A stretch of DNA of 64,000 nucleotides from Pantoea sp. SOD02 (GCF_024707505.1 NZ_CP102604.1:1116001-1180000); one strand, 5' to 3'; positions 19,135-29,733 are shown, counted from the stretch's first letter. Made by a program: numbers and translations. Notes: generated from the letters alone by a model not told the origin.

Positions 19135-19147
19135 GTTATACTATAAC
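19135..19147 (-). promoter_or_regulatory. Zur operator of rpmE2-rpmJ2
   Basis: GTTATACTATAAC, a perfect match to the Zur core GTTATANTATAAC and fully palindromic, 20 bases upstream of rpmE2. Confidence 0.93.
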
Positions 19148-19223
19148 AATATTATGAGCCCGAGAGTGGCTGATTGCAACCGTGAAAAACGCAGGGATTT
19201 TGGCGGGGCAGGGAAGCAGCAAT

Positions 19224-19249
19224 AAAAAAGGCCGCATCAGCGGCCTTTT
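19224..19249 (-). terminator. Terminator of acrAB
   Basis: Arms AAAAGGCCGC and GCGGCCTTTT with loop ATCA, 16 bases past the acrB stop. A-runs on the plus strand give a T-run after the hairpin on the minus strand; it could act in both directions. Confidence 0.88.
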
Positions 19250-19264
19250 AGGCAAGGGTAGAAC

Positions 19265-22200
19265 TTAGTGTTTGTGCTCTACCGGATGACCTTGTTCGAG
19301 GTCACCTTTGTTCTTACTGAAGCGACGACGTACCACCACGAAGAACACCGGAACGAAGAAGATAGCCAGCGCGGTCGCTGTTACCATCCCGCCCATTACG
19401 CCGGTACCTACCGCGTTCTGCGCGCCAGAGCCAGCACCGGTGCTGATCGCCAGCGGCATTACGCCGAGGATAAAGGCGAGCGAGGTCATCAGAATCGGAC
19501 GCAGACGCATACGGGATGCTTCCAGCGTTGACTCAACCAGCCCTTTGCCTTCCTTCTCCATCAAATCCTTGGCGAATTCGACAATCAGGATGGCGTTCTT
19601 CGCCGACAATCCTATGGTGGTCAACAAGCCCACCACGAAGTAGACGTCGTTACTCAAGCCACGCGCCGTGGTGAAGATCAGTGCGCCGACAACACCCAGC
19701 GGTACCACCAACATCACTGAGAACGGAATCGACCAGCTCTCATACAGCGCGGCCAGACACAGGAACACCACAATCAGCGAGATAGCATACAGCGCCGGTG
19801 CCTGGTTACCTGACAAGCGTTCCTGATAGGACATGCCGGTCCAGTCGTAACCGATTCCCGCAGGCAGTTTTCCTGCCAGCTGTTCCATCAGGTTCATGGC
19901 ATCACCGGAGCTCTTGCCTGGTGCAGCCTGGCCGAGAATCTCCATTGATGGCAAGCCGTTGTAACGCTCCAGACGTGGCGAGCCGTACTGCCACTTCGCC
20001 GAAGAGAAGGCGGAGAACGGAACCATAGTGCCGCCGCTGTTGCGCACGAACCACTTACTGATATCGTCCGGCAACATACGTGAATCGGCCTGGCCCATTA
20101 CGTACACTTTCTTCACGCGACCGCGGTCGATGAAGTCGTTGACGTAAGAACCGCCCCATGCGGCGCCCAGCGTGGTGTTGATGTCTGACAGCGACACACC
20201 CAGCGCCTGCGCTTTTTCCTGATCGATAATCAGTTTGTACTGTGGCGTATCTTCCATACCGTTTGGACGCACGCCCACCAGCGTATCCGGATGCTGGGCG
20301 ATCATGCCAAACAGCTGATTACGCGCGGCAGTCAGCTTCTCGTGGCCCAGGTTGCCCTGATCGGTCAGCATGAAGTCAAAGCCGGTGGCGTTACCCAGTT
20401 CGATAATCGCTGGCAGGTTGAACGGGAACACCATTGCATCTTTGATTTGACCGAGCGCCTGCATGGCACGACCGGCAATCGCAGGCACTTTCAGGCTGGC
20501 ATCGCCACGCTCATCCCACGGCTTGAGGCTGACGAACGCGATACCGGTGTTCTGTCCACGACCGGCAAAGCCGAAGCCGTTAACGGTAAACACCGAATTC
20601 ACGCTGTCTTTCTCTTTATTCAGGAAGTAGTCAGTAACTTGATCCAGTACTTTCTGCGTACGTTCCTGGGTTGCACCCGCTGGCAACTGCGCCTGAGCCA
20701 GTAACAGCCCCTGATCCTCTTCCGGCAGGAATGAGGTAGGCAGTTTTATGAACAGGTAGGCCATGCCGACGACGATTACCAGATAAATCAGCAGGTAACG
20801 ACCGGTGCTGCGAACGATGTGGCCCACACTATCAACATAGTGGTTGGTGCTCTTATCGAACACACGGTTAAACCAACCAAAGAAGCCGGTAGTTTTACCA
20901 TGGGTACCTTTTTCCACCGGCTTCAGCAAGGTGGCACAAAGCGCTGGAGTCAGAATCAACGCCACCAGCACCGACAGCGCCATCGCGGAAACGATGGTGA
21001 TCGAGAACTGGCGATAGATGACACCGGTTGAACCGCCGAAGAATGCCATCGGGATAAATACCGCTGATAGCACCAACGCGATACCGACCAACGCGCCCTG
21101 AATCTGCTCCATCGAACGTTTGGTGGCTTCTTTCGGCGGTAAACCCTCTTCAGCCATAACACGTTCAACGTTCTCGACCACCACGATGGCGTCATCCACT
21201 AACAGGCCGATGGCGAGCACCATCCCGAACATCGTTAGGGTGTTTATCGAGTAACCAAAGGCGCTGATGACAGCAAAAGTACCCAGCAAGACTACCGGTA
21301 CGGCGATGGTTGGAATCAAGGTCGCACGGAAGTTCTGCAGGAACAGATACATCACCAGGAACACCAGCACGATCGCTTCAAACAGCGTTTTCACCACTTC
21401 GAAAATCGAAATTTTCACGAACGGCGTGGTGTCGTACGGATAAACCGTTTTCATGCCTGCCGGGAAGAACGGCTGCAGTTTCGCCAGCTCAGCTTTTACC
21501 GCATCGGCGGTATCCAGCGCGTTAGCGCCAGTTGCCAGTTTGATACCGATACCAGAAGCTGGCTTACCGTTATAACGCGCGATGATCTCGTAGTTTTCAC
21601 CACCGAGTTCAATCTTCGCCACGTCACGCAGGCGCACTTGGGAACCATCCTGATTCACTTTCAGCAAGATCTTGCCGAACTCATCTGTTGAAGTCAGACG
21701 GGTTTGCGCAATGATCGAGGCATTAAGCTGTTGACCAGGTACAGGTGGCGTACCTCCCAACTGGCCAGCGGCGATTTGGGTGTTCTGGACTTTCAATGCG
21801 CTGATGACATCCACTGGCGTTAGTGAGTAGTTATTCAGCTTGTGTGGGTCCAGCCAGATACGCATCGCATACTGCGCACCAAACACCTGCGTATCACCAA
21901 CCCCCGGCATACGGCTGACCGGATCTTTGATGTTCGAAGCAACATAGTCAGAAATATCGTTCTGCGTCATGTTGTCGTTATCGCTGACGAAACCTGCCAC
22001 CATCAGGAAGCTGCTGGAGGATTTCTTAACCTGAATCCCCTGTTGCTGCACTTCTTGTGGCAGTAACGGCGTAGCCAGCTGCAGTTTGTTCTGTACCTGA
22101 ACCTGCGCGATATCTGCGTCAGTACCGGATTGGAAGGTCAGCGTCAGCGTCAATGTGCCCGACGAATCACTGCTCGATGACATATACATCAGGCCATCGA

Positions 22201-22414
22201 TACCGTTCATGTTTTGCTCGATGACCTGCGTCACCGAATCTTGCAGCGTTTTCGCATCAGCACCCGGATAGGTCGCCTGGATCTCAACTGCCGGCGGCGC
22301 AACATTGGGATATTGCTCAATCGGCAGGCTGATAATCGATAGCACACCAACCAACATGATGATGATGGCGAGCACCCACGCAAAAATGGGGCGATCAATA
22401 AAGAACTTAGCCAT
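19265..22414 (-). CDS. acrB: RND multidrug efflux pump AcrB
   Basis: A 1049-residue inner-membrane proton/drug antiporter, the same length as E. coli AcrB. The start [20 protein letters not shown] and helix 4 motif [20 protein letters not shown] (with the proton-relay Asp pair) are diagnostic. Periplasmic porter loops occupy about residues 30-335 and 565-870. With AcrA (16 bases upstream) and an outer-membrane TolC encoded elsewhere it exports dyes, detergents, bile salts and many antibiotics. The C-terminal tail is histidine-ended (VEHKH). Confidence 0.98.
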   Translation of the reverse strand: MAKFFIDRPIFAWVLAIIIMLVGVLSIISLPIEQYPNVAPPAVEIQATYPGADAKTLQDSVTQVIEQNMNGIDGLMYMSSSSDSSGTLTLTLTFQSGTDADIAQVQVQNKLQLATPLLPQEVQQQGIQVKKSSSSFLMVAGFVSDNDNMTQNDISDYVASNIKDPVSRMPGVGDTQVFGAQYAMRIWLDPHKLNNYSLTPVDVISALKVQNTQIAAGQLGGTPPVPGQQLNASIIAQTRLTSTDEFGKILLKVNQDGSQVRLRDVAKIELGGENYEIIARYNGKPASGIGIKLATGANALDTADAVKAELAKLQPFFPAGMKTVYPYDTTPFVKISIFEVVKTLFEAIVLVFLVMYLFLQNFRATLIPTIAVPVVLLGTFAVISAFGYSINTLTMFGMVLAIGLLVDDAIVVVENVERVMAEEGLPPKEATKRSMEQIQGALVGIALVLSAVFIPMAFFGGSTGVIYRQFSITIVSAMALSVLVALILTPALCATLLKPVEKGTHGKTTGFFGWFNRVFDKSTNHYVDSVGHIVRSTGRYLLIYLVIVVGMAYLFIKLPTSFLPEEDQGLLLAQAQLPAGATQERTQKVLDQVTDYFLNKEKDSVNSVFTVNGFGFAGRGQNTGIAFVSLKPWDERGDASLKVPAIAGRAMQALGQIKDAMVFPFNLPAIIELGNATGFDFMLTDQGNLGHEKLTAARNQLFGMIAQHPDTLVGVRPNGMEDTPQYKLIIDQEKAQALGVSLSDINTTLGAAWGGSYVNDFIDRGRVKKVYVMGQADSRMLPDDISKWFVRNSGGTMVPFSAFSSAKWQYGSPRLERYNGLPSMEILGQAAPGKSSGDAMNLMEQLAGKLPAGIGYDWTGMSYQERLSGNQAPALYAISLIVVFLCLAALYESWSIPFSVMLVVPLGVVGALIFTTARGLSNDVYFVVGLLTTIGLSAKNAILIVEFAKDLMEKEGKGLVESTLEASRMRLRPILMTSLAFILGVMPLAISTGAGSGAQNAVGTGVMGGMVTATALAIFFVPVFFVVVRRRFSKNKGDLEQGHPVEHKH

Positions 22415-22430
22415 GTATCAGTGGCTCCTG

Positions 22431-23621
22431 TTATGACGATGATTTAGCAGACGGTGATTCTGGTGCAGCTTTGGCATCATCGGAGACTTCTTGTGGCGTC
22501 ACCTGCGCACCCGGTTTGGCACGCTGGATACCGGTGGTGATCACCCGATCGCCTGCTTTAAGACCTTCCGTTACCAGCCATTTGTCACCAAATGCCTGAT
22601 TAGCGGTGATATTACGAGATTCCACTTTATTATCCGCGCCCACTACCATCGCCGTTGCCTGACCGGTTGGGGTACGTGTTACGCCCTGTTGCGGTACCAG
22701 CAATGCGGTTGGATTGGTGCCTTCATCCAGACGTGCGCGAACAAACATACCTGGCAGCAGGCGATTGTCCGGATTCGGGAAGATGGCGCGCAGCGTGATT
22801 GAACCGGTGGTTTCATCCACGCTCACATCAGAGAATTCCAATGTGCCTGTTTGCGGGTATGCGTTACCGTTTTGCATCAGCAGGGTGACGTTGGCCTTAC
22901 CGTCGTTCTGTTTCAGCTGACCGGATTCCAGTTCTGCGCGCAAACGCAGGAATTCATCACTGGATTGGGTCACGTCGACATACATAGGATCGAGCTGTTG
23001 CACGGTGGCCAGCGCGGTAGTTTGCCCACTCGAAACCAGCGCACCTTCGGTCACTGACGATTTACCAATACGACCGCTGATTGGCGAGGTCACTTTGGTA
23101 TACGCCAGATTGATGCGTGCGGTTTCAACGTTGGCACGCGCAGCCTGTGCGGCTGCAGCAGTTTGGGCTGCTGTGCCTGCGGCGGTGTCATAGTCCTGCT
23201 GACTGATGTACTTGGTACCCAGCAGCGGCTTATAGCGCGTGATGGTCAACTGCGCCACGCGAGCATTGGCTTCAGCCTGGGCTAAATCCGCTTTAGCGCT
23301 GTCGTATGCCGCCTGATAGGTGGCGGGATCGATCTGATACAGCGACTGACCGGCTTTTACATCACTACCTTCAACAAAATTACGTTTGAGAATAATACCT
23401 GACACCTGAGGGCGAACTTCCGCAACGCGGAAAGCCGAGGTACGGCCCGGCAGCTCAGTGGTAATTTGCAATGGTTCGTTTTTTAACGTCACAACACCCA
23501 CTTCTGGGGGCTGCTGCTGGGCGGCTTGCTGGGATTTATTATCATCACATCCTGTTAACAAAAAGCTGCCTGAAAGCATCAGGACGGCCGCCAGAGGCGC
23601 TAATCCTCTGTTTTTATTCAT
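22431..23621 (-). CDS. acrA: RND efflux periplasmic adaptor lipoprotein AcrA
   Basis: A 396-residue membrane-fusion lipoprotein. The start MNKNRGLAPLAAVLMLSGSF leads to lipobox LTGC, so the mature protein is anchored through this Cys; the longer in-frame start lacks a proper signal. In order: lipoyl/barrel-sandwich half (around VRPQVSGIILKRNF), alpha-helical hairpin (about residues 100-170, Ala/Gln-rich), second lipoyl half (TSPISGRIGKSSVTEGALV), beta-barrel and membrane-proximal domains. It bridges AcrB and TolC. It is the first gene of acrAB, divergent from acrR. Confidence 0.97.
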   Translation of the reverse strand: MNKNRGLAPLAAVLMLSGSFLLTGCDDNKSQQAAQQQPPEVGVVTLKNEPLQITTELPGRTSAFRVAEVRPQVSGIILKRNFVEGSDVKAGQSLYQIDPATYQAAYDSAKADLAQAEANARVAQLTITRYKPLLGTKYISQQDYDTAAGTAAQTAAAAQAARANVETARINLAYTKVTSPISGRIGKSSVTEGALVSSGQTTALATVQQLDPMYVDVTQSSDEFLRLRAELESGQLKQNDGKANVTLLMQNGNAYPQTGTLEFSDVSVDETTGSITLRAIFPNPDNRLLPGMFVRARLDEGTNPTALLVPQQGVTRTPTGQATAMVVGADNKVESRNITANQAFGDKWLVTEGLKAGDRVITTGIQRAKPGAQVTPQEVSDDAKAAPESPSAKSSS

Positions 23622-23710
23622 AAATAAACCTCTAGTGTCCGATATCAAATGATCAATGGATCACAAACCGATAAACCCATTGCTGCGTTAAAACACGGGT
23701 CGTGCTATGG

Positions 23711-23734
23711 TACATACATTCACAAATGTATGTA
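23711..23734. promoter_or_regulatory. AcrR operator in the acrA-acrR intergenic region
   Basis: A 24-bp dyad beginning TACATACATT and ending AATGTATGTA. As I recall it, this is the same sequence as the operator bound by E. coli AcrR. It sits between the divergent acrA and acrR starts, where repressor binding would control both. Confidence 0.92.
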
Positions 23735-23763
23735 AACTTACAAGTTTGTAAAAAAAGCCCAGC

Positions 23764-24405
23764 ATGGCACGAAAAACCAAAGCGCAAGCTCTTGAAACAC
23801 GGCATCAAATTCTTGACGCCGCATTAGCACACTTTTCCGAACATGGTGTGGCCGCCACGTCTCTGGCGGATATCGCAACAGCGGCCGGCGTCACGCGCGG
23901 GGCTATCTACTGGCATTTCAAAAACAAAGCCGATCTCTTACATGAAATCTGGCTACGTTGTGACGCTGGGCTGGACGATGTGGAACTTGAGTATCAGACA
24001 AAATACCCGGGTGATCCACTTTCTGTTGTACGTTCAATGTTGATCTATATCCTTGACGCCACAGCAAAGGATCCACAAAGACGCGCATTAATGGAGATTA
24101 TCTTCCATAAGTGTGAGTTTGTTGGCGAAATGTCGACGTTACAGGATATGCGCCAAAGCTTACTGCTGGAGTGTTACGACCGCATTGAAGTGGTGTTGAA
24201 AGAGTGTATTGAGGTCGGTCAGTTGCCCGGTAACATCAATACGCGGCAGTCTGCACGTCTGATGTGTGGCTACATCAACGGCATGATGGAAAACTGGTTA
24301 TTCAATCCGCAGGCTTATGATTTGGCTGCCGATGCGCCGCAGCTGGTGGATGCATTTTTGGATATGTTGCGCCTTAGTCCAACACTTACCACCGGGCCAC
24401 GTTAA
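23764..24405 (+). CDS. acrR: TetR-family repressor AcrR
   Basis: A 213-residue TetR repressor. The N-terminal helix-turn-helix is [32 protein letters not shown] (residues 27-58), close to E. coli AcrR. The C-terminal nine-helix region binds drugs and releases DNA. The start [20 protein letters not shown] follows the ATG directly. It represses the divergent acrAB and itself through the operator at 23711-23734. Its 3' end overlaps the convergent rsmS by 4 bases. Confidence 0.96.
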   Translation: MARKTKAQALETRHQILDAALAHFSEHGVAATSLADIATAAGVTRGAIYWHFKNKADLLHEIWLRCDAGLDDVELEYQTKYPGDPLSVVRSMLIYILDATAKDPQRRALMEIIFHKCEFVGEMSTLQDMRQSLLLECYDRIEVVLKECIEVGQLPGNINTRQSARLMCGYINGMMENWLFNPQAYDLAADAPQLVDAFLDMLRLSPTLTTGPR

Positions 24406-24557
24406 GCAGCATCTTCCGCCGCTTTCTTTTGTTGATAATCCCGCTGAACAATTGCCAGCGCGGCCAGCACGGTGGCGGTGGGAACATTATTCTCTTCAAG
24501 CAGTTGAATCAGATCGACGGCAAGCTTGATTTCGTCGGGTGCGCTGTCCAGTGACAT
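24402..24557 (-). CDS. rsmS: Small regulatory protein RsmS (YbaM)
   Basis: A 51-residue protein, [20 protein letters not shown] continuing [20 protein letters not shown]. It aligns with E. coli YbaM (53 residues) and with Pectobacterium RsmS, a pleiotropic regulator of virulence and secondary metabolism. AGGAGA precedes the ATG. Its stop overlaps acrR. In E. coli mscK lies between acrR and this gene; here there is no room for it. Confidence 0.9.
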   Translation of the reverse strand: MSLDSAPDEIKLAVDLIQLLEENNVPTATVLAALAIVQRDYQQKKAAEDAA

Positions 24558-24565
24558 TGTTTCTC

Positions 24566-24811
24566 CTAAATACGTAATTTCGCCGCGACCAGCAGCATTA
24601 ACAGTGCGCCCAGCAGCGCGCTGGCGAAACCGGCTGGATGCAAGGCGGCCAGATCGCCGGTGGTGAAATAGGTAGCGATATAGCCGCCAATCAGCGCGCC
24701 AATCACCGCCAGCACCAGCGTAGGCACAAATCCTCCCGGACGACCGGGAAAAATCACCCGCTTAAGCCAGCCTGCCGCTAAACCAATTACAATCCAAAAA
24801 ACCAGCGTCAT
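24566..24811 (-). CDS. GlsB/YeaQ/YmgE-family small membrane protein
   Basis: An 81-residue protein with three hydrophobic helices and the family pattern [20 protein letters not shown], then [20 protein letters not shown], then [17 protein letters not shown]. Members are transglycosylase-associated or stress-linked membrane proteins of unknown mechanism. The start is chosen at the MTLVFW methionine, with AGGAGAAA ahead; the upstream in-frame extension overlaps priC. It lies 8 bases upstream of rsmS on the same strand, so the two may be co-transcribed. Confidence 0.87.
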   Translation of the reverse strand: MTLVFWIVIGLAAGWLKRVIFPGRPGGFVPTLVLAVIGALIGGYIATYFTTGDLAALHPAGFASALLGALLMLLVAAKLRI

Positions 24812-24863
24812 GATTTTTCTCCTTTTTCTCTCCGCACTGAGTATAGAGGAAAAAGCGCCACGT

Positions 24864-25379
24864 TTAGCGTGGCATAGAAGGCAACTCCAGTTTGTAGATG
24901 GCGGCGCGGCAACGTGCCAGGCGCTCCTGCAATTGATCAACTTCACGAATTAGCTGCTGCTGAACGCTAAGGGTTTCGGCGCGCGCCAGATGCTGTTCGC
25001 GCTGTTGAATCATCGCCAGTAAGCGCTTTTCGTAGCCTTGATACTCTTCACGTTTGGTCTGGCGCGCATCGACGCGTGGCCGCTCGCGCTTAACCCGCAG
25101 CTGTTGGCTTTGGCATTCGCGCTGCAAGGCGGCAATCTGATCCAACACTTTCTCCGCCAGCCATTGACGACGTACCACATCGGTATCGGCTGCGGTTAGC
25201 TGTGTAATATTGCCTTCCAGTTCGCGCAGATAATCCGCCAGACGCGTGCCGCTAGTGCGAAACAGTTGAGAGTCAAAGCGCGGCTGACGACAGGCACCAT
25301 CCGGCTGCTGTGCAATCTGCTGGCGCAGTAGATCTAACATGGCGTGGAGACGCTGCTGTGCGGGCGGTTGGGGCATCAC
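24864..25379 (-). CDS. priC: Primosomal replication protein N'' PriC
   Basis: A 171-residue replication restart protein. It loads DnaB at stalled forks with gaps in the leading strand by binding SSB and single-stranded DNA. The helical, Gln/Arg-rich sequence with RFDSQLFRTSGTRLADYL, VRRQWLAEKVLDQIAALQRE and EYQGYEKRLLAMIQQREQHL matches enterobacterial PriC. It is divergent from ybaN, as in E. coli. Confidence 0.93.
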   Translation of the reverse strand: MMPQPPAQQRLHAMLDLLRQQIAQQPDGACRQPRFDSQLFRTSGTRLADYLRELEGNITQLTAADTDVVRRQWLAEKVLDQIAALQRECQSQQLRVKRERPRVDARQTKREEYQGYEKRLLAMIQQREQHLARAETLSVQQQLIREVDQLQERLARCRAAIYKLELPSMPR

Positions 25380-25433
25380 TCTGTTTCCGACTGTGTTAAC
25401 GTAACGCTGTTTTGACTCATTCAGGCATCAGGC

Positions 25434-25817
25434 ATGCAGCGCATTTTACTACTGAGCCTTGGCTGGCTGGCGATTGTGCTAGGTACGCTGGGCATTGTAT
25501 TACCTTTATTACCTACGACGCCATTTGTGTTGCTGGCGGCCTGGTGTTTTGCCCGCTCGTCGCCGCGTTTCCACCATTGGCTGCTGTGGAAATCGCCGTT
25601 TGGCCGCTACATTCGTCACTGGCAGCAGCATCGTGCCATGCCGCCTGGTGCCAAGATTCGCGCCATGTTGCTGATTGTGATTACCTTTTCAATCTCGATT
25701 TATCTGGTGAACCTGCTGTGGGTACGCATTCTGTTAGGCGCGATGCTGTGCATGCTGCTGCTTTTCATGTGGCGCATTCCGGTTGTTGCCGAGGATGCCA
25801 GCCCGCCACAACAGTAG
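25434..25817 (+). CDS. ybaN: DUF454 inner-membrane protein YbaN
   Basis: A 127-residue membrane protein with the family signature LGTLGIVLPLLPTTPFVLLAAWCFARSSPR near the N-terminus and two more hydrophobic helices (AMLLIVITFSISIYLV, LLGAMLCMLLLFMW). Function unknown; it often stands beside priC and apt. An alternative frame overlapping it (25412-25822) has no family resemblance. Confidence 0.92.
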   Translation: MQRILLLSLGWLAIVLGTLGIVLPLLPTTPFVLLAAWCFARSSPRFHHWLLWKSPFGRYIRHWQQHRAMPPGAKIRAMLLIVITFSISIYLVNLLWVRILLGAMLCMLLLFMWRIPVVAEDASPPQQ

Positions 25818-25966
25818 CGTGAGGGTTGCATTTAGCCGGGTATTTGCATAGATTTGGGCATCTTCGTGCGTGGCTTCCCTTATAAACGACTTCGCTTAAC
25901 CCGGTTTCCGGGGTTTGGCGCTAGAGAAGCTGCGCGTATTAGATATTTTCTCCAGGCGTAACATTT

Positions 25967-26518
25967 ATGACCGCAACTGCGCAGCAGCTTGAACTCATCA
26001 AAAACAGCATTAAAAGCATTCCTGACTATCCGAAGCCGGGCATTCTGTTCCGTGACGTAACCAGTCTGATGGAAGATCCGCAGGCGTATGCCGCGTCGAT
26101 CGCCATTCTGGTTGAGCGTTATCGTAACAAAGGCATCACCAAGGTGGTGGGAACGGAAGCGCGTGGCTTCCTGTTTGGCGCACCGGTGGCGCTGGGTTTG
26201 GGCGTGGGTTTTGTGCCGGTGCGTAAGCCAGGTAAACTGCCGCGTGAAACCTTCAGCGAAAGCTATGAGCTGGAATACGGCACCGATGCGCTGGAACTGC
26301 ACAAAGATGCCATTAAGCCAGGCGATGTGGTGCTGGTGGTGGACGATCTGCTGGCAACCGGCGGCACGCTGGAAGCAACGGTGAAACTGATCCGCCGCGC
26401 CGGTGGTGAAGTGAAAGACGCCGCATTCGTGATTAATCTGTTTGACCTGACCGGCGAAGCCCGCCTGACCGCCATGGGCGTCGAGTGCTTCAGCCTGGTG
26501 AATTTCCCCGGCCACTAA
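25967..26518 (+). CDS. apt: Adenine phosphoribosyltransferase Apt
   Basis: A 183-residue type I phosphoribosyltransferase that salvages adenine with PRPP to AMP. The PRPP loop is [19 protein letters not shown] (residues 122-140). The flexible catalytic loop lies around [19 protein letters not shown], and the N-terminal hood reads [18 protein letters not shown]. Length is identical to E. coli Apt. It is followed by dnaX on the same strand 151 bases later. Confidence 0.97.
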   Translation: MTATAQQLELIKNSIKSIPDYPKPGILFRDVTSLMEDPQAYAASIAILVERYRNKGITKVVGTEARGFLFGAPVALGLGVGFVPVRKPGKLPRETFSESYELEYGTDALELHKDAIKPGDVVLVVDDLLATGGTLEATVKLIRRAGGEVKDAAFVINLFDLTGEARLTAMGVECFSLVNFPGH

Positions 26519-26669
26519 GGCCTGCGCGCTCCGCTATGCGGCGGGGCGCCACCTCTGCAAAGTTAGTGGTTGCTGATCCGCTGGTGGCTGTTAAACTACT
26601 GCCAAAATAAACAGGGTTTGCGAAGCTGCATTTTCTCCCTTCTCCCTAAATTCCAGTGATTGAATCCAC

Positions 26670-28649
26670 ATGAGCTATCAGGTACTTGCGCGAAAATGGC
26701 GTCCCCAGGCCTTCGCTGACGTAGTCGGTCAGGAACATGTGCTGACTGCGCTGGCTAACGGGTTGTCACTGGGACGAATCCATCATGCTTATCTCTTTTC
26801 TGGCACCCGCGGCGTGGGTAAAACCTCGATCGCCCGTCTGCTGGCGAAGGGCCTTAACTGTGAAACCGGCATCACGTCAACGCCGTGCGGACAATGCGAC
26901 AACTGCCGCGAAATCGAGCAGGGCCGCTTTGTCGATCTGATTGAGATCGATGCCGCCTCACGCACCAAAGTTGAAGACACGCGCGATCTGCTCGATAACG
27001 TGCAGTACGCGCCCGCGCGTGGTCGCTTCAAGGTCTATCTGATCGATGAAGTGCACATGCTGTCGCGCCACAGCTTCAACGCGCTGCTGAAAACGCTGGA
27101 AGAGCCGCCATCGCACGTTAAATTCCTGCTGGCGACCACCGATCCGCAGAAGCTGCCGGTGACGATTCTGTCACGTTGCCTGCAATTCCATCTTAAAGCG
27201 CTCGACGTTGAGCAAATCCAGCAGCAGCTGGCGCATGTGTTGCAGCAGGAGCAGATTGCTGCCGAACCGCGCGCGCTGCATCTGCTGGCGCGCGCCGCTG
27301 ACGGCAGTATGCGCGATGCGCTGAGCCTGACCGACCAGGCGATTGCCATGGGGCAGGGCAGCGTAACGCGTGACACCGTGGCACAAATGCTCGGCACACT
27401 CGACGACGAACAGCCGCTGGCGCTGATTGAAGCGCTGGTGGAGGGGCAGGGCGAACAGGTGATGGCGCTGCTGAATCAGGCCGCATCGCGCGGGGTGGAG
27501 TGGGAAGCGCTGCTGGTTGAGATGCTGCGTTTGCTGCACCGCATTGCGATGGTGCAGCTGTTACCGAGCTCGCTCAGTGAGGACGATCTTAGCCAGGCCG
27601 ATCGCCTGCGTGAATTAGCGCGCGTGCTGCCACCGGCTGATGTACAGCTCTATTACCAAACGCTGTTGATGGGACGTAAAGATCTGCCGCTGGCACCGGA
27701 TCGGCGCTTAGGCGTGGAGATGACGCTGCTGCGTGCGCTGGCCTTCCATCCGCAGGCAACGATTGCCGAGCCGGTGGCGCGTCCCACCTTGACGCCACAA
27801 GCTGCTCCGCAGGTTGCGGCGCCGCAAGCCTCACCAAAAGCCGTGCCCGCTCCGGCTGCGCAGCCGCAGATGGCACCGCCGAACCATGACGCGCCGCCAA
27901 TGTCGGATGATTATCCAGACATGCAGCCTGCGCCCGATCCGTTACCCGACTCCACCAGCCAGTTGTTACAGGCGCGAACGCAGTTGCTGCGTCAGGGAGC
28001 CGGCAAAGCAAAAAAGAGTGAGCCGGCAGCGCGTTCCGCGCGGCCGGCGAATCCGGCGCTGGAACGTCTCGCTAGCGTCACTGAACGTGTGCAACAACGT
28101 GCGTCTGAACCCACGGTAAAAGCTCCGGCTAAACCGGAAGCCTATCGCTGGAAAACGCAGCTGCCGGTTGAGGTTAAAGCGGAGCCGGTGGCGACGCCAA
28201 AAGCCTTGCGTTCGGCACTGGAGCATGAGAAAACGCCAGAGCTGGCGCTGCGTCTGGCGGAAGAAGCCCAGCAGCGCGATGCGTGGGCCGCAGAAATCGC
28301 CGCGCTGACGCTGCCGAAACTGGTGCAGCAAGTGGCGCTCAATGCGTGGAAAGAGGTGGGCGAGAATGGCATTACGCTGCATCTGCGCAGCAGCCAGCGC
28401 CATCTGAATTCTGCATCTGCCAAGCAAGCGCTGGCGGACGCGTTGAGTCAGTCTGCCGGTCAGCCGGTTGAATTGACCATTATTGAAGACGATAATCCTA
28501 CGGTATTGACGCCACTGGAGTGGCGCCAGGCCATTTATGAAGAGAAGCTGTCGCAGGCGCGGCAGTCGATCGAAAGTGATACCCATATTCAGACATTGCG
28601 TCGATTCTTCGATGCCGATTTGGATGAAGAGAGTATTCGACCGGTGTGA
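26670..28649 (+). CDS. dnaX: DNA polymerase III tau/gamma subunit DnaX
   Basis: A 659-residue tau subunit, slightly longer than E. coli tau (643). The AAA+ clamp-loader core has Walker [10 protein letters not shown], a zinc module with Cys in LNCETG and CGQCDNC, DExx box DEVHML and sensor SRCLQFH. A proline/alanine-rich linker (about residues 360-440) leads to domain IV and the alpha-binding domain V ([10 protein letters not shown] onward). A -1 frameshift site at 28010 allows the shorter gamma protein. It starts an operon with ybaB and recR. Confidence 0.98.
   Translation: MSYQVLARKWRPQAFADVVGQEHVLTALANGLSLGRIHHAYLFSGTRGVGKTSIARLLAKGLNCETGITSTPCGQCDNCREIEQGRFVDLIEIDAASRTKVEDTRDLLDNVQYAPARGRFKVYLIDEVHMLSRHSFNALLKTLEEPPSHVKFLLATTDPQKLPVTILSRCLQFHLKALDVEQIQQQLAHVLQQEQIAAEPRALHLLARAADGSMRDALSLTDQAIAMGQGSVTRDTVAQMLGTLDDEQPLALIEALVEGQGEQVMALLNQAASRGVEWEALLVEMLRLLHRIAMVQLLPSSLSEDDLSQADRLRELARVLPPADVQLYYQTLLMGRKDLPLAPDRRLGVEMTLLRALAFHPQATIAEPVARPTLTPQAAPQVAAPQASPKAVPAPAAQPQMAPPNHDAPPMSDDYPDMQPAPDPLPDSTSQLLQARTQLLRQGAGKAKKSEPAARSARPANPALERLASVTERVQQRASEPTVKAPAKPEAYRWKTQLPVEVKAEPVATPKALRSALEHEKTPELALRLAEEAQQRDAWAAEIAALTLPKLVQQVALNAWKEVGENGITLHLRSSQRHLNSASAKQALADALSQSAGQPVELTIIEDDNPTVLTPLEWRQAIYEEKLSQARQSIESDTHIQTLRRFFDADLDEESIRPV
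27994..28048 (+). other. Programmed -1 ribosomal frameshift signal in dnaX (gamma production)
   Basis: The slippery heptamer A AAA AAG lies at 28010-28016 in the dnaX frame. It is preceded at 10 bases by the stimulatory AGGGAG (27994-27999) and followed by a GC-rich hairpin (28022-28048, left arm GCCGGCAGCGCG, loop TTC). After slippage the next codons are GAG then TGA (28019-28021), giving a gamma of 450 residues. All three elements match the E. coli dnaX signal. Confidence 0.95.
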
Positions 28650-28699
28650 ACATGCTGCCGCGCGTCAAATGCGCGCAGCCCCAGCAGAGAGAGAAAACT

Positions 28700-29029
28700 A
28701 TGTTTGGTAAAGGCGGATTGGGCAACCTGATGAAACAGGCCCAGCAGATGCAAGACAAAATGGCCAAAGTTCAGGAAGAGATCGCCGCGATCGAAGTGAC
28801 CGGTGAATCAGGTGCTGGCTTGGTTAAAGTAACCATCAACGGTGCGCACAACTGCCGTCGTGTCGAAGTCGATCCAAGCTTGCTGGAAGATGACAAAGAC
28901 ATGCTGGAAGATCTGATCGCTGCGGCCTTCAACGATGCGGCACGTCGTATCGACGAAACGCAGAAAGAGAAGATGGCTGCGGTCTCTTCAGGTATGCAGC
29001 TGCCACCTGGCTTCAAGATGCCGTTCTGA
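28700..29029 (+). CDS. ybaB: Nucleoid-associated protein YbaB/EbfC
   Basis: A 109-residue dimeric DNA-binding protein. The start [20 protein letters not shown] is standard, preceded by AGAGAGAAAA; the longer in-frame start is not conserved. [20 protein letters not shown] and [20 protein letters not shown] are family blocks, and the tail ends LPPGFKMPF. It lies between dnaX and recR and its stop overlaps the recR start by one base (TGATG), so translation is coupled. Confidence 0.97.
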   Translation: MFGKGGLGNLMKQAQQMQDKMAKVQEEIAAIEVTGESGAGLVKVTINGAHNCRRVEVDPSLLEDDKDMLEDLIAAAFNDAARRIDETQKEKMAAVSSGMQLPPGFKMPF

Positions 29030-29634
29030 TGCAAACCAGTCCACTGCTTGAATCTTTGATGGAGTCGTTGCGCTGCCTGCCGGGCGTTGGCCCGAAGTCG
29101 GCGCAGCGCATGGCTTTTCAGCTGTTGCAGCGCGATCGTAGCGGTGGCATGCGTCTGGCGCAGGCGTTGACCCGCGCCATGTCGGAAATTGGCCACTGCG
29201 CCGATTGCCGTACCTTCACCGAGCAAGAAATCTGCACCATCTGCGCCAATCCGCGTCGTCAGCAAAACGGCCAGATTTGCGTGGTGGAGAGCCCGGCAGA
29301 TATCCACGCCATTGAGCAGACCGGCCAGTTTGGCGGCCGCTACTTTGTGCTGATGGGCCACTTGTCACCGCTGGATGGCATTGGTCCACAGGATATCGGT
29401 CTGGATCGGCTGGAGCAGCGTCTCGAGCGCGAAACCTTAACCGAAGTGATCCTCGCCACCAATCCCACGGTGGAAGGGGAAGCCACGGCCAACTACATCG
29501 CCGAGCTGTGCGGACAATATGGCGTTGATGCCAGCCGCATTGCGCACGGTGTGCCGGTTGGCGGTGAGCTGGAAATGGTCGATGGCACCACGCTGTCGCA
29601 CTCGCTCGCCGGACGCCACAAGATTAATTTCTAA
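29029..29634 (+). CDS. recR: Recombination mediator RecR
   Basis: A 201-residue RecR. An N-terminal helix-hairpin-helix ([20 protein letters not shown]) precedes a Cys4 zinc finger ([16 protein letters not shown]), a Toprim domain ([17 protein letters not shown]) and the C-terminal Walker-like region. With RecF and RecO it loads RecA on gapped, SSB-coated DNA. The start overlaps the ybaB stop. A hairpin (29641-29664) follows. Confidence 0.98.
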   Translation: MQTSPLLESLMESLRCLPGVGPKSAQRMAFQLLQRDRSGGMRLAQALTRAMSEIGHCADCRTFTEQEICTICANPRRQQNGQICVVESPADIHAIEQTGQFGGRYFVLMGHLSPLDGIGPQDIGLDRLEQRLERETLTEVILATNPTVEGEATANYIAELCGQYGVDASRIAHGVPVGGELEMVDGTTLSHSLAGRHKINF

Positions 29635-29640
29635 TCACTT

Positions 29641-29664
29641 GCCGATGTCTTCGCAGACATCGGC
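29641..29664 (+). terminator. Hairpin after recR
   Basis: Perfect arms GCCGATGTCT and AGACATCGGC with loop TCGC, 6 bases past recR. There is no T-run; its last base is the first base of the sigma-32 promoter, so it may separate the constitutive recR transcript from htpG. Confidence 0.55.
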
Positions 29665-29689
29665 TTGAAATCCTGCCCTTCATCCCCAT
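29664..29689 (+). promoter_or_regulatory. Sigma-32 heat-shock promoter of htpG
   Basis: CTTGAAA at 29664-29670, 13 bases, then CCCCAT at 29684-29689: an exact match to the RpoH consensus with optimal spacing, 45 bases before the htpG start. Confidence 0.93.
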
Positions 29690-29733
29690 TTCTCTCTCAA
29701 CGTATCATCAACCCCGATTCAGTTGAGGTAGCA

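Noticed and set aside
26521..26669. A possible terminator and small RNA after apt
   Set aside because: GC-rich inverted bases (GCGCTCCGC / GCGGGGCGC) are imperfect and lack a T-run; nothing further supports an RNA gene.
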